Positions 8,018-15,830 of a DNA stretch of 23,555 nucleotides are shown here, piece by piece. The position numbers and the translations under genes are program-made. Numbering within the stretch: the stretch's first letter is position 1; the number at the start of each line of letters is the position of its first letter. Under the pieces are notes generated by a model. The model searched no databases. It saw only the letters and a list, made by a program, of their open reading frames with translations, and was not told the DNA's origin. This DNA comes from Alkalibaculum bacchi (GTDB lineage Bacteria; Bacillota; Clostridia; Eubacteriales; Alkalibacteraceae): NCBI RefSeq assembly GCF_937875145.1, contig NZ_CALNCS010000073.1:1-23555 (forward strand), read 5' to 3'.

Positions 8018-8830
8018 CTACTTTTCTTTGCCTAGAGATTGTGTTACTCTGTCAAGTATCATTGCCAATATGACCACTGCTAGGCCTCCCTCAAAACCTT
8101 CTCCAACCTTCATCTGCGTAATACCCCTAAGCACAACATTACCAAGGCCACCGCCACCAATCATTGAAGATATAACAACCATAGACAAGGAAAGCATAAT
8201 CGTTTGGTTTAATCCAGCTAATATGGTTGGCATTGCCAAGGGTATTTGTACTTGAAATAGTTTTTGCTTGTAAGTGGCTCCAAAAGAATCCGAGGCTTCG
8301 ATGACATCTTCAGATACTTGTCGTATTCCCAGGCTCGTAAGTCTAACAACAGGAGGCATCGCAAATATAACCGTTGCAACTGCACCAGGTACTTGTCCAA
8401 GATCAAAGAAATATACTGCAGGTATTAAGTAAACAAAAGCAGGCATTGTCTGCATAAAATCTAGTATGGGGCGAACTATTTGATCAAGTTTATCACTTCT
8501 AGCCATCCATATTCCTAGAGGAATTCCTATGGCTAACGCAATAAAAGTTGCCGTTAAAACTAAAGCTAGTGTTTCCATAGTCTCGCTCCAAAGATTCATG
8601 CCATAAATCAAACAAAGACCTATGGCTGCAAGAATACTTTCTTTTTTTCCTACCCTCAACCAACAAATAAGAACAATAAGTCCAAGAATACCATTAAATA
8701 TTCCTTCAAATAAATTAAGTACTCCCAATAATATCAGTTTTATTATATCAAAAAAATCGCTAAGATTTTTTGTCATCCAATCAATTGCTACTTCAACTAC
8801 CTCACCTATAGGTAAATTAATCACTGTCAC
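8018..8830 (-). CDS. opuAB: Glycine betaine ABC transporter permease
   Basis: The membrane channel of the betaine importer, about 270 residues with several hydrophobic segments. The binding-protein-dependent transport signature is present from ETLALVLTATFIALAIG through DSFGATYKQKLFQVQIPLA (the EAA loop that docks the ATPase) to GGGGLGNVVLRG. It overlaps the 3' end of opuAA. The AGGAGG that serves it lies inside the last codons of opuAA, and three in-frame GTG codons follow (8833, 8830, 8824). The one at 8830 has normal 5-nt spacing and is preferred, which means translational coupling and no ATG start. The periplasmic-binding component is a separate gene here, unlike the fused BusAB of lactic acid bacteria. 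Confidence 0.93.
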   Translation of the reverse strand: MTVINLPIGEVVEVAIDWMTKNLSDFFDIIKLILLGVLNLFEGIFNGILGLIVLICWLRVGKKESILAAIGLCLIYGMNLWSETMETLALVLTATFIALAIGIPLGIWMARSDKLDQIVRPILDFMQTMPAFVYLIPAVYFFDLGQVPGAVATVIFAMPPVVRLTSLGIRQVSEDVIEASDSFGATYKQKLFQVQIPLAMPTILAGLNQTIMLSLSMVVISSMIGGGGLGNVVLRGITQMKVGEGFEGGLAVVILAMILDRVTQSLGKEK

Positions 8831-10013
8831 CACCCCCTCCTAAAATTCCTGCTAGTACAGAAATCTTAAAAATAATACCCAACATACGATTATCGTCATC
8901 TACCACTACAATGGGATAAGGAGATTCCATAAAATGAGGTAGTATTTCCTCAATAGCTTTATCTAAAGATACGGTTTTTACATTTGTATCCACAACATCT
9001 TCAAGCTTATTATTGTTTGCTTTGAGAGCTTCTAGTGCTTTTTCCGCAGTGATAATTCCTTTAATATGACGCCCTTTATCTACTACAAAAATACTGGATA
9101 TAGAAGCATCGTTCATTTTTTTAACAGCCAGTCGCAAGCCATCTCTTTCAGTAACTACTACATCCGCTTTTTTCATTATAGATGCAGCTGTTACTACACG
9201 TGCTCTATTAACATCTTGAACAAACTCTTTTACATAATCATCGGCTGGATTATTTAAAATTTGTTCTGGAGTTCCTGTTTGAACAATAACGCCATCTTTC
9301 ATGATAGCAATACGATCACCTATTTTAAGTGCCTCGTCTAGATCATGTGTTATAAAGATGATGGTCTTTTGCATTCTTTCCTGCAAAGATACTAACTCAT
9401 CTTGCATTTCTTTTCGAATCAATGGATCCAATGCACTGAAGGCTTCGTCCATAAGTAGAATATCTGCATCAGTAGCCAATGCTCTAGCGAGACCAACCCT
9501 TTGTTGCATTCCCCCACTTAATTCACTTGGATAAGAATGTTCATATCCTTTGAGACCAACAAGCTCTAATGCGCTTTTGGCTTTTTCATGTCTTTTGTTT
9601 AGTTCAACATTTTGAATTTGCAGACCGAAAGCGACATTATCCAAAATCGTCCGATGAGGAAGTAATGCGAAGTTTTGAAATATCATTGCAACTTTCTTTC
9701 TTCGTACTTCCATAAGTTCTTCTTTATTCATGGAAACAATATTCTTTCCATCAATCCATATTTCCCCCTTACTCGGTTCGATAAGACGATTGAGGCATCG
9801 AATGAGCGTGGATTTCCCACTACCTGATAATCCCATAATAACGAAGACTTCACCTCGCTGAACTTGAAAACTCACATTAGATACGCCAAGTCCATATCCA
9901 GTTTTTTCTAAAATTTCGCTTTTTGTCATTCCTTTGTCTATTAATGGAAATATCTTATTGGGCGAAGGACCAAATATTTTATATAAATTTTTTACTTCAA
10001 CTTCTACCGTCAA
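8817..10013 (-). CDS. opuAA: Glycine betaine ABC transporter ATP-binding subunit with CBS domains
   Basis: The ATPase of the betaine importer, 398 residues, of the OpuAA/ProV type. Walker A is GLSGSGKST (61-69), the signature is LSGGMQQRVGLARA and Walker B is ILLMDEAFSALD. Residues about 280-395 are a tandem CBS pair, which in related transporters senses ionic strength and in OpuA of Lactococcus binds c-di-AMP. The first codon is TTG at 10013; the AGGGAGGGG just upstream supports it over later ATGs because the conserved N-terminal sequence begins there. It is the first gene of the operon, behind the promoter at 10071-10099. The protein ends in a glycine-rich GGGGDSD that encodes the ribosome binding site of opuAB. 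Confidence 0.95.
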   Translation of the reverse strand: MTVEVEVKNLYKIFGPSPNKIFPLIDKGMTKSEILEKTGYGLGVSNVSFQVQRGEVFVIMGLSGSGKSTLIRCLNRLIEPSKGEIWIDGKNIVSMNKEELMEVRRKKVAMIFQNFALLPHRTILDNVAFGLQIQNVELNKRHEKAKSALELVGLKGYEHSYPSELSGGMQQRVGLARALATDADILLMDEAFSALDPLIRKEMQDELVSLQERMQKTIIFITHDLDEALKIGDRIAIMKDGVIVQTGTPEQILNNPADDYVKEFVQDVNRARVVTAASIMKKADVVVTERDGLRLAVKKMNDASISSIFVVDKGRHIKGIITAEKALEALKANNNKLEDVVDTNVKTVSLDKAIEEILPHFMESPYPIVVVDDDNRMLGIIFKISVLAGILGGGGDSD

Positions 10014-10036
10014 GATACCCCTCCCTTCAATTTTTC

Positions 10037-10056
10037 AAAAGCAACATCTTGCTTTT
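10037..10056 (-). promoter_or_regulatory. Leader hairpin upstream of opuAA
   Basis: Perfect 8-bp arms AAAAGCAA / TTGCTTTT with a 4-nt loop fall inside the predicted 50-nt opuA leader, about 15 nt before the ribosome binding site. It has no T tract on the minus strand, so it is more likely an mRNA-stability or translation element than a terminator. The role is inferred. Confidence 0.35.
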
Positions 10057-10070
10057 TATTTACAGTTGTT

Positions 10071-10099
10071 ACTTTAGCATAAATTCTTTTATCCGTCAA
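10071..10099 (-). promoter_or_regulatory. Predicted sigma-A promoter of the opuA operon
   Basis: On the minus strand TTGACG (-35, 10094-10099) and TAAAGT (-10, 10071-10076) are 17 bp apart, with TG one base before the -10 (extended -10). The same 12-mer TTATGCTAAAGT occurs upstream of helD at 19471-19482. Confidence 0.7.
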
Positions 10100-10122
10100 G
10101 AACCATATACAAATTCATTTTA

Positions 10123-10134
10123 TAAGCTAGCTTA
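10123..10134. promoter_or_regulatory. Perfect palindrome upstream of the opuA promoter
   Basis: TAAGCTAGCTTA lies 24 bp upstream of the -35 hexamer. It could be an operator for the neighbouring BusR-type regulator, but this is inference; it does not obviously match a site I know for BusR. Confidence 0.3.
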
Positions 10135-10432
10135 GAATACTACTTTATTTATAAGAATATTTCTTGATTTTTTATTATTCATTTGTCATAAAAGCTTTTT
10201 CTCATTATTAAAAACCAAATTGGGTAACTAGAAATAGGATAGTTAATCCTGTTTATGCACTCTCATAGAATCGGACTGGAGCTCCATTGTTGCCATATCT
10301 TCAGTTTATCATTAGCTTTCATTAGTATAGATTTAATCACTACTACGTCTTCATCTGCATACTGCATTTCGTTTGTAGATCAAACCTGCAGCTTTGAGTA
10401 AAGTACTTCAAGGTTAACATTCCTCACAAACA
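10135..10432. other. Intergenic DNA with a possible decayed MerR-like frame
   Basis: On the minus strand, roughly 10263-10420, an ATG-led frame (MLTLKYFTQSCRF) is followed in another frame by EMQYADEDVVVIKSI up to a TGA at 10263-10265. The YADEDV..IK pattern resembles the turn after the helix-turn-helix of MerR-family regulators, and the start resembles their N terminus. The frames are broken and there is no proper ribosome binding site spacing, so at best this is debris of a regulator gene. Confidence 0.25.
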
Positions 10433-10453
10433 AAAAAGCGCCTTCGGCGCTTT
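10433..10453 (-). terminator. Second terminator downstream of busR
   Basis: The stem AAAGCGCC / GGCGCTTT with a TTCG loop is followed on the minus strand by TTTTTTGTTTG, a textbook terminator. It stands about 110 bp beyond the first busR terminator with no gene between, so it is either a backup or the end of a short untranslated RNA. Confidence 0.7.
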
Positions 10454-10551
10454 CGTTCTAATTAAAATCTTATAGGTCACCATGTTGACCATAATGTTGA
10501 AATAATTGTATATTTATAAATTTCATAAAAGCGAGAACTTTCCTACCCCAT

Positions 10552-10588
10552 AAAAAATAGCAGCTTTCGCTGCATGTTGCTATTTTTT
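10552..10588 (-). terminator. busR terminator overlapping the stop codon
   Basis: Outer arms AAAAAATAGCA (10552-10562) and TGCTATTTTTT (10578-10588) enclose a smaller GCAGC/GCTGC hairpin. The stem includes the last codons and stop of busR, and the minus strand runs into a T tract. Confidence 0.75.
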
Positions 10589-11212
10589 ATTATAAAACAG
10601 ACTTTTTACATTCTCAAAAGCATTGTCGGCCCCTACAAAGTATAAGATATCACCTTCATTTACAGTAGCATATGGGCCTGGTGACATGATTAAGGTATCT
10701 TCTCTTCGTATCCCGACAATCGTGGCAGAAGTACTGTGCCATAGATTAATCTCCGATAGATTTTGTCCTAAATAATTGCTATCACCATTTAACTCTATTT
10801 CATAGGGTATAAAAGGATTGATCCGATTAAAACGGCTGACTTTATCGACAAGCAGATTAATCTGCTCTATAAGATATTCATTTTCTTTTTGCTGTCCTTC
10901 TATTGTTTTAACAACTTTATTTTTTAATGATGTTACTGTATCGATATCTTTATGATGTCGTACAAAGTAGACGGCATTTTCACGTGAAGTTATCACAACA
11001 CCGCTACCTTTTGTTGCTTTTACGATTTGCATATCCGATAATACACATATGGCCCTTCTAGCTGTCTCTGCAGATACACCATACTGACTTGCTAATGCAG
11101 ATCGAGCAAATATTTTATCCCCTACTTTATATTGATTATTTACAATCTTTGCTGCGACATCTGCTGCAATCTGTTGGTATTTGGGATTTGTTATTTTGAC
11201 CTTTTTATCCAT
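10580..11212 (-). CDS. busR: BusR-type GntR/RCK_C transcriptional regulator (c-di-AMP responsive)
   Basis: A DNA-binding regulator of about 210 residues. The first 75 residues form a GntR winged helix (YQQIAADVAAKIVNNQYKVG, ASQYGVSAETARRAI, KGSGVVI). A helical coiled-coil segment (KTIEGQQKENEYLIEQINLL) follows, and the last 80 residues are an RCK_C/TrkA_C domain (GQNLSEINLW, ATIVGIRREDTLIMSPGP, GDILYFVG). This architecture is that of BusR, which in Lactococcus and Streptococcus represses betaine uptake genes when c-di-AMP is bound. Its position just upstream of opuAA and on the same strand supports the same role. A longer ATG at 11260 is in frame, but a TATAAT promoter box (11252-11257) lies over its first codons and it has no ribosome binding site, so the ATG at 11212 behind AAGGTAG is chosen. 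Confidence 0.85.
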   Translation of the reverse strand: MDKKVKITNPKYQQIAADVAAKIVNNQYKVGDKIFARSALASQYGVSAETARRAICVLSDMQIVKATKGSGVVITSRENAVYFVRHHKDIDTVTSLKNKVVKTIEGQQKENEYLIEQINLLVDKVSRFNRINPFIPYEIELNGDSNYLGQNLSEINLWHSTSATIVGIRREDTLIMSPGPYATVNEGDILYFVGADNAFENVKSLFYNKK

Positions 11213-11251
11213 TTTTTCTCTACCTTTTCTTTTTATACTTAACCATACTCT

Positions 11252-11277
11252 ATTATACATGATTTCTTGATGTCATG
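11252..11277 (-). promoter_or_regulatory. Predicted busR promoter and possible self-operator
   Basis: TATAAT (minus strand, 11252-11257) forms a consensus -10 box with a poor -35. An inverted repeat CATGA (11258-11262) / TCATG (11273-11277) lies directly upstream of the -10, where a repressor could act. Autoregulation is inferred. Confidence 0.4.
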
Positions 11278-11282
11278 CATGC

Positions 11283-11520
11283 TCAATATTTAGTGAAAAT
11301 CCAAACCACTTCCAGTAATGTTTGTATCACATAGTCAGTATTTTTCTCAATAATTATATTAGCTATGTCTTTATTCTTCTTTTTACTAATAAATTGTATA
11401 ATTTTATAGCCACACCTTGGTTTTACAAGGGAGAGTAGAATAAAAAGGGACAAAAACCCCTTACGGAAAGTCTTGCCTTGGATATTGCTAAAAATATCAT
11501 TCTTCTCCCACCATCATGAA
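11283..11520. other. Intergenic DNA upstream of busR, no gene seen
   Basis: A minus-strand frame without a start codon stays open for about 47 codons to a TGA at 11283-11285 and contains KKKNKDIANIIIEKNTDYV. It may be gene debris but resembles no family I know. A weak AAGGG/CCCTT hairpin with a T tract lies near 11445-11465. Nothing else is recognised. Confidence 0.35.
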
Positions 11521-11559
11521 AAAGCTAGTCTGTGTCAATTCTATACACAGACTAGCTTT
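11521..11559 (-). terminator. Terminator of the enoate-reductase-like gene
   Basis: Perfect 15-bp arms AAAGCTAGTCTGTGT (11521-11535) and ACACAGACTAGCTTT (11545-11559) are followed on the minus strand by TTTTT. It lies 18 bp past the stop codon. Confidence 0.9.
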
Positions 11560-11577
11560 AATTACGTTAATAAGGCT

Positions 11578-13515
11578 CTATATTTGTCTTGCTACTTCAT
11601 TTGCTTCTGCTACTGCATTAAGTGCTCTTCTTGCTTTACAAGCATCCCCAATAATATGGTAAGGTATATTAAGCTCTTTACAAGTAAGAATAATATTTTC
11701 ACTATTATTAGATCTTGAGCCAATTGCTATTACTACATTATCACATTCTATTTCTGTTTTTTCTCCATCCTTTTCAACAATAACTCTATCTTCTTTTATT
11801 TCAAGACACTTTGTATTTACCATTGTTTTGATTCCTGCTTCGTATATACTCTCATTAACAGCTATCTTTCTCAATTGTCCTAGATCTTTCCCTATCTCAT
11901 CAAGCATCTCTAGAACGGTTACTTCTTTTCCTTTCTCTGCTAGATGTTCTGCTACTTCAAGGCCTACTAAGCCTCCACCAACTACAACTACACCCTTACC
12001 ATCTACTGGTTTTCCCATGAGAACTTCATGGGAGCTTACTACATTATATAAGTCTCCGCCTGGTACGTTTAATTTTAATGGAGAAGCACCTATTGCAACA
12101 ATCACTTCATCTGGTGCTATTTCTTTAATTAAATCTTCTGTAACTGGAGTAGAAAGACGTATTTCGATACCCGCTTTTTCTGCTTGTTTACCCATAGATA
12201 ATACTGCATCTTTCATTTCTTCTTTTCTTGGAGCCATTCCTGCTATCATAAATTGGCCACCTAGTCTTTCACTTGATTCACATATTATAGGATTATGTCC
12301 ACGTTTTTTAAGTGTAATTGCTACCTCAAGACCGCCAATTCCTGCTCCAGCTATTAATACTTTCTTTGGATGATTCGTAGGTACTAACTTATTTTCTTCT
12401 TCTAAACCTAGAGTCGGGTTCCTCAAACAGGTAATATGTGGCATTTCTGTAGACACAAAACCATCATAGCATCCTTGATTACATCCAACACATTTGATTA
12501 TGGACTCTACATCATTATTTTGGGCTTTATTACAAAATTCTGGATCTGCTAATTGAGCTCTGCCCATTACTACCATATCTGCCTTTTCTTCTTCAAGAAT
12601 TTTCTCTGCTTGAGCTGGGTCATTGATTCTTCCAACAGCAATTGTTATCATACCAGTTTCTTGTCTAATCTTACTTGCATTCTCAACATTAAAACCTCTC
12701 GGAATATCAATAGGAGGAACTTCATATTTTATTCCTGCAGTGATAATATTTCCACGGGATACGTCCAAAACATCTACCCCGGCTTCTTTTGCTAATTTAC
12801 AAAACCTAATTACATCCTCAATAGTTAAACCGTTTTCTAGATAATCATCATGCGCATCTATTCTCATAAATAAAGGCATCTCTTCGGGTATATTACTTCT
12901 AATGGCCTCTATACTCTCCAAAAGATAGCGAGCTCTGTTTTCAAAAGAACCTCCATATTCATCTGTCCTATGATTTAATGCAGGACTTAAGAAAGAATGA
13001 GGAGTATAGTTATGAGCCGCATGAAATTCAATGCAATCAAATCCAGCCTCAACAGCTCTTTTAGCTGCTTTGCCAAAAGCCTCTACAATTTCTTTAATAG
13101 TCTCCTTTGATGCAGCTGGTATCGTATGTTCTGTTCCTTTAATAGGTAAATCACTAGGAACAACAATCATTGCTTCAGGGTCACCTGCTACTGCTAATCC
13201 ACCTTGCCATAATTGAATGCCTGCCTTCGCTCCTCCCTGATGTATCCCATCAACAAGCTTTTTTAATCCAGGAATATATTTATCTTCACTAATCGAAATA
13301 AACTTTTTTGGGGCAGAAGGAGTATGCACTGAAGCTACCTCTACCATATTTAAACCATTGCCACCTTCTGCTCTAGCCACGTGATAATTTATAAGTTTTT
13401 GTGTAACAAAACGATCTTCAGTAGCCATCTTTGTTCCCATTGCAGGGAAAACGATTCTATTTCTTAGTTCCATTCCTCGAATTTTTATCGGACTAAATAA
13501 TTTTTCAAATGTCAT
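11578..13515 (-). CDS. 2-enoate reductase / 2,4-dienoyl-CoA reductase-like FMN/FAD/Fe-S oxidoreductase
   Basis: A 645-residue flavoenzyme of the Old-Yellow-Enzyme-plus-Fe-S group that reduces activated C=C bonds with NAD(P)H in anaerobes (2-enoate reductases, cinnamate reductase FldZ, bile-acid BaiCD/BaiH, FadH). Residues about 1-335 are the FMN-binding TIM barrel, with IQLWQGG, FHAAHNY (active-site histidines) and HRTDEYGGSFENRARY. Cys342, 345, 349 and 363 (CVGCNQGC ... ITC) hold a 4Fe-4S cluster. Two nucleotide-binding folds follow, IAGAGIGG and VVVGGGLVG, for FAD and NAD(P)H. An upstream ATG at 13533 overlaps the AGAGGAG ribosome binding site; the ATG at 13515 is the true start. A sigma-54 promoter and an activator gene lie directly upstream. 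The substrate is unknown; an unsaturated carboxylate or amino-acid-derived enoate is plausible. Confidence 0.92.
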   Translation of the reverse strand: MTFEKLFSPIKIRGMELRNRIVFPAMGTKMATEDRFVTQKLINYHVARAEGGNGLNMVEVASVHTPSAPKKFISISEDKYIPGLKKLVDGIHQGGAKAGIQLWQGGLAVAGDPEAMIVVPSDLPIKGTEHTIPAASKETIKEIVEAFGKAAKRAVEAGFDCIEFHAAHNYTPHSFLSPALNHRTDEYGGSFENRARYLLESIEAIRSNIPEEMPLFMRIDAHDDYLENGLTIEDVIRFCKLAKEAGVDVLDVSRGNIITAGIKYEVPPIDIPRGFNVENASKIRQETGMITIAVGRINDPAQAEKILEEEKADMVVMGRAQLADPEFCNKAQNNDVESIIKCVGCNQGCYDGFVSTEMPHITCLRNPTLGLEEENKLVPTNHPKKVLIAGAGIGGLEVAITLKKRGHNPIICESSERLGGQFMIAGMAPRKEEMKDAVLSMGKQAEKAGIEIRLSTPVTEDLIKEIAPDEVIVAIGASPLKLNVPGGDLYNVVSSHEVLMGKPVDGKGVVVVGGGLVGLEVAEHLAEKGKEVTVLEMLDEIGKDLGQLRKIAVNESIYEAGIKTMVNTKCLEIKEDRVIVEKDGEKTEIECDNVVIAIGSRSNNSENIILTCKELNIPYHIIGDACKARRALNAVAEANEVARQI

Positions 13516-13565
13516 TTGTATTTCTCCTCTCATTTTATATAATTATTGTTGTTCATTAAATAACA

Positions 13566-13581
13566 AGCAATTTTCATGCCA
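13566..13581 (-). promoter_or_regulatory. Sigma-54 (-24/-12) promoter of the reductase gene
   Basis: On the minus strand TGGCATGAAAATTGCT matches the sigma-54 consensus TGGCAYRN4TTGCW at every conserved position, including the GG and GC dinucleotides. It lies about 50 bp before the reductase start codon and downstream of a sigma-54 activator gene. Confidence 0.88.
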
Positions 13582-13650
13582 ACTATTTATATTCCGTTCT
13601 TTCTCAACTTTCAAGGAGTTTCTTCTTTGATATATTGACCTTTATGTTCT

Positions 13651-13686
13651 ATAATGAGACATGTGTCACGGCGCATGTCTCATTAT
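13651..13686 (-). promoter_or_regulatory. Upstream activator site palindrome (also possible hairpin after the activator gene)
   Basis: Arms ATAATGAGACATG (13651-13663) and CATGTCTCATTAT (13674-13686) are perfect inverted repeats with a 10-bp spacer. The centre is about 100 bp upstream of the sigma-54 promoter, the usual distance for an enhancer-binding protein site. It also lies 15 bp past the activator stop codon, but lacks a T tract, so a binding site is the better reading. Confidence 0.6.
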
Positions 13687-13700
13687 CATTCAATGCCTTT

Positions 13701-15458
13701 TCAAATATTAAACTCATTATTATTTCTATAATCTTCTATATTTAATAAGTATTTTGACAACTTTCTATACAGAGTAGATCGCCCTATTCCCAAGATTTTA
13801 GAAGCTTCTTTTATATTGCCCTTTGTCTCTTTTAATGTTTTCACAATAACATCCTTTTCTCTATTTTCTATAAGGGGTAAATCAGAGTTGCTTTTTTTAT
13901 TTGTTAGATTTTCCTTAAGATAAATGGGTATATCTTTAATCGTTAAATAATTTTTAGCTGTAACTTGAACTGCCCTTTCTAAAACGTTTTCTAGTTCTCT
14001 CACATTACCTAACCAATGATAATGCATGAAAAGATCTAATACCTCATCCTCAATTCCTTGAATGTTTAATAAAAACTTCTTATTATATTTATTTATAAAA
14101 TATTTAACTAGATATACTATGTCTTCTTTTCTCTCTCGCAAAGGGCTAATTGTTATATTAAATACATTAAGTCTATAAAATAAATCTAATCTAAAGTTAT
14201 TTTTTTGTACTTCTTCTATAAGATTTTTGTTAGTTGCAGATATTATCATAACATCCACTTTTTTCTTTTTATTTCCACCAACTCGAGTAATCTCCATATC
14301 TTGTATAACTCTCAGTAAAGAAGCTTGAATAGATAATGGCATCTCCCCTATCTCATCAAGAAATATTGTTCCTCCATCTGCAAGTTCAAATTTACCTGGT
14401 TGCCCTTGTTTTTTAGCCCCAGTAAAAGCGCCTCCTTCATAACCAAATAATTCACTTTCAACTAAACTTAAGGGTAATGCATCACAATTCAAGGCTACAA
14501 AAGGTTGATCTCTTCTACTACTATAATTGTGTATTGCCTGAGCAAAAAGTTCTTTTCCAGTTCCACTTTCTCCCATCAACAAAACATTGGAATGTCTTTT
14601 TGAAGCAATTTTTGCATGTTCAATGGCTTCTTTTATTTGTGTGGATTCTCCTATGATATCATCAAATGAATACAATCTTTTGTCTTCGCGATAAGATCTA
14701 TTTATCCTAGAATCTTTGACCTTTTTTATAATATATATCCTGCCATTTATTTTCCCTTCTGCTTTAAGATGAGTAAGAGAAATTTTACATTCCATAGCTC
14801 CATTCCCGAAGTCTAATAAAACATCTTTTTGATAAAAACCCTCATTTTTCTTTAAATATTTCCAAAAACTATCTGTATAGGATACAATATCATCAAACTT
14901 CTTTCCTATTAATTCTTTTTCCGAAACAGAAAATAAGCTTTCTGCCGCTTTATTCAAAACATCAATATTTCCAAACTCATTTGTTAGTATAATTGCATCT
15001 GATACAGATTGATGGATAATACTAGAGTAATGATCAAAAGAGTCTTTTGAATTATTTATTACTGATAGCTTTAATTGATTTTCAATAGTATGGCTAATGG
15101 CCATTACCATAGCTAAAGTGTGTTGTGAAAAAGTATCTGCATAACCAGTAATTCCAATACAACCAATCAACTTACCATTAATATCATGAATTGGTGAGGC
15201 GGAAGTAGTAAAATCATGAAAATCTGCATAGGCATTTTCCCACCCCCATGTTTCAATTGGTTTGTCTAAGTAGAGGCAAGTTCCCATAGCATTTGTCCCT
15301 ACTTTTTTTTCACTTAGATTAACCAGATTTATTTTAGTTTTACCCAATATATTTGGTGTGATATAGGTATCTAAAATAATTCCATTGTTATCTATCAATG
15401 TGATCATAAAACCAGTTTTCTTGATAATATTAAACAAATCAACCATATAAGTAAACAT
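13701..15458 (-). CDS. Sigma-54-dependent transcriptional activator (GAF-PAS-AAA+-Fis), N terminus disrupted
   Basis: An enhancer-binding protein of 585 residues in this frame. Residues about 5-130 are a GAF-like sensor (KKVGTNAMGTCL, TTSASPIHD), about 150-245 a PAS domain (SVSDAIILTNEFG, LNKAAESLF). About 265-500 are the AAA+ ATPase with Walker A GESGTGKE (296-303), the sigma-54 contact loop GAFTGA (343-348) and Walker B GGTIFLDE. The C terminus is a Fis-type helix-turn-helix (GNIKEASKILGIGRSTLYRK). It most likely activates the adjacent reductase through the site at 13651-13686. The frame's first ATG has no ribosome binding site and follows an in-frame TAG. The real N terminus is upstream in another frame (15439-15564), so the gene may be inactive or make a shortened protein. 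Confidence 0.85.
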   Translation of the reverse strand: MFTYMVDLFNIIKKTGFMITLIDNNGIILDTYITPNILGKTKINLVNLSEKKVGTNAMGTCLYLDKPIETWGWENAYADFHDFTTSASPIHDINGKLIGCIGITGYADTFSQHTLAMVMAISHTIENQLKLSVINNSKDSFDHYSSIIHQSVSDAIILTNEFGNIDVLNKAAESLFSVSEKELIGKKFDDIVSYTDSFWKYLKKNEGFYQKDVLLDFGNGAMECKISLTHLKAEGKINGRIYIIKKVKDSRINRSYREDKRLYSFDDIIGESTQIKEAIEHAKIASKRHSNVLLMGESGTGKELFAQAIHNYSSRRDQPFVALNCDALPLSLVESELFGYEGGAFTGAKKQGQPGKFELADGGTIFLDEIGEMPLSIQASLLRVIQDMEITRVGGNKKKKVDVMIISATNKNLIEEVQKNNFRLDLFYRLNVFNITISPLRERKEDIVYLVKYFINKYNKKFLLNIQGIEDEVLDLFMHYHWLGNVRELENVLERAVQVTAKNYLTIKDIPIYLKENLTNKKSNSDLPLIENREKDVIVKTLKETKGNIKEASKILGIGRSTLYRKLSKYLLNIEDYRNNNEFNI

Positions 15459-15564
15459 CTACATCATTATTTCTACTTCTAAACCAAGAGTCCCGTATCT
15501 CTTTTCTTACTTCAGGAATTTCACTTTCTCCTAAAACAAAAAATTTATGCCATGTTTTATTCAT
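15439..15564 (-). pseudogene. Out-of-frame N-terminal segment of the sigma-54 activator
   Basis: An ATG at 15564, with a G-rich GGGGG just upstream, opens a 41-codon frame that contains VRKEIRDSWFRSRNNDVDV and stops at 15439-15441. The I.eSW.RS pattern is the hallmark start of AcoR-type sigma-54 activators. The main frame begins 20 bp inside this one, one base out of register. In homologues about 35-40 residues separate this motif from the GAF domain, but here they are nearly adjacent, so a small out-of-frame deletion is likelier than a single-base error. Confidence 0.65.
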
Positions 15565-15830
15565 CTAAATACCCCCATGATTGTTGTATATCATCCTTGC
15601 ACTTATTTAAAATATAAAACATAAAGGAACCCATCACTAGACTCCTACTTTTTCTTACACATTTTATAAATTTACCCCTAGTAATATACTTGCAAACAAA
15701 TTAATAAGCAATTTCCTCTCAATCATCTTCACTTTCTAAAGCCACCAAATTAATTTATATTACTTTCATAGATAAGCATTACAAAAGAAAAATAGGTAAT
15801 ACTAATACAAACTAATTAGGAGGTATGATG

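Noticed and set aside
10433..10500. 22-codon minus-strand frame starting MVNMVTYKI and ending in the terminator
   Set aside because: The second half is simply the terminator stem read as protein, and there is no ribosome binding site. A short untranslated RNA remains possible but unsupported.
11828..12373. 181-codon plus-strand frame across the reductase gene
   Set aside because: It lies wholly antisense to conserved FAD/NAD domains, is Ser/Pro/Thr-rich and has no ribosome binding site.
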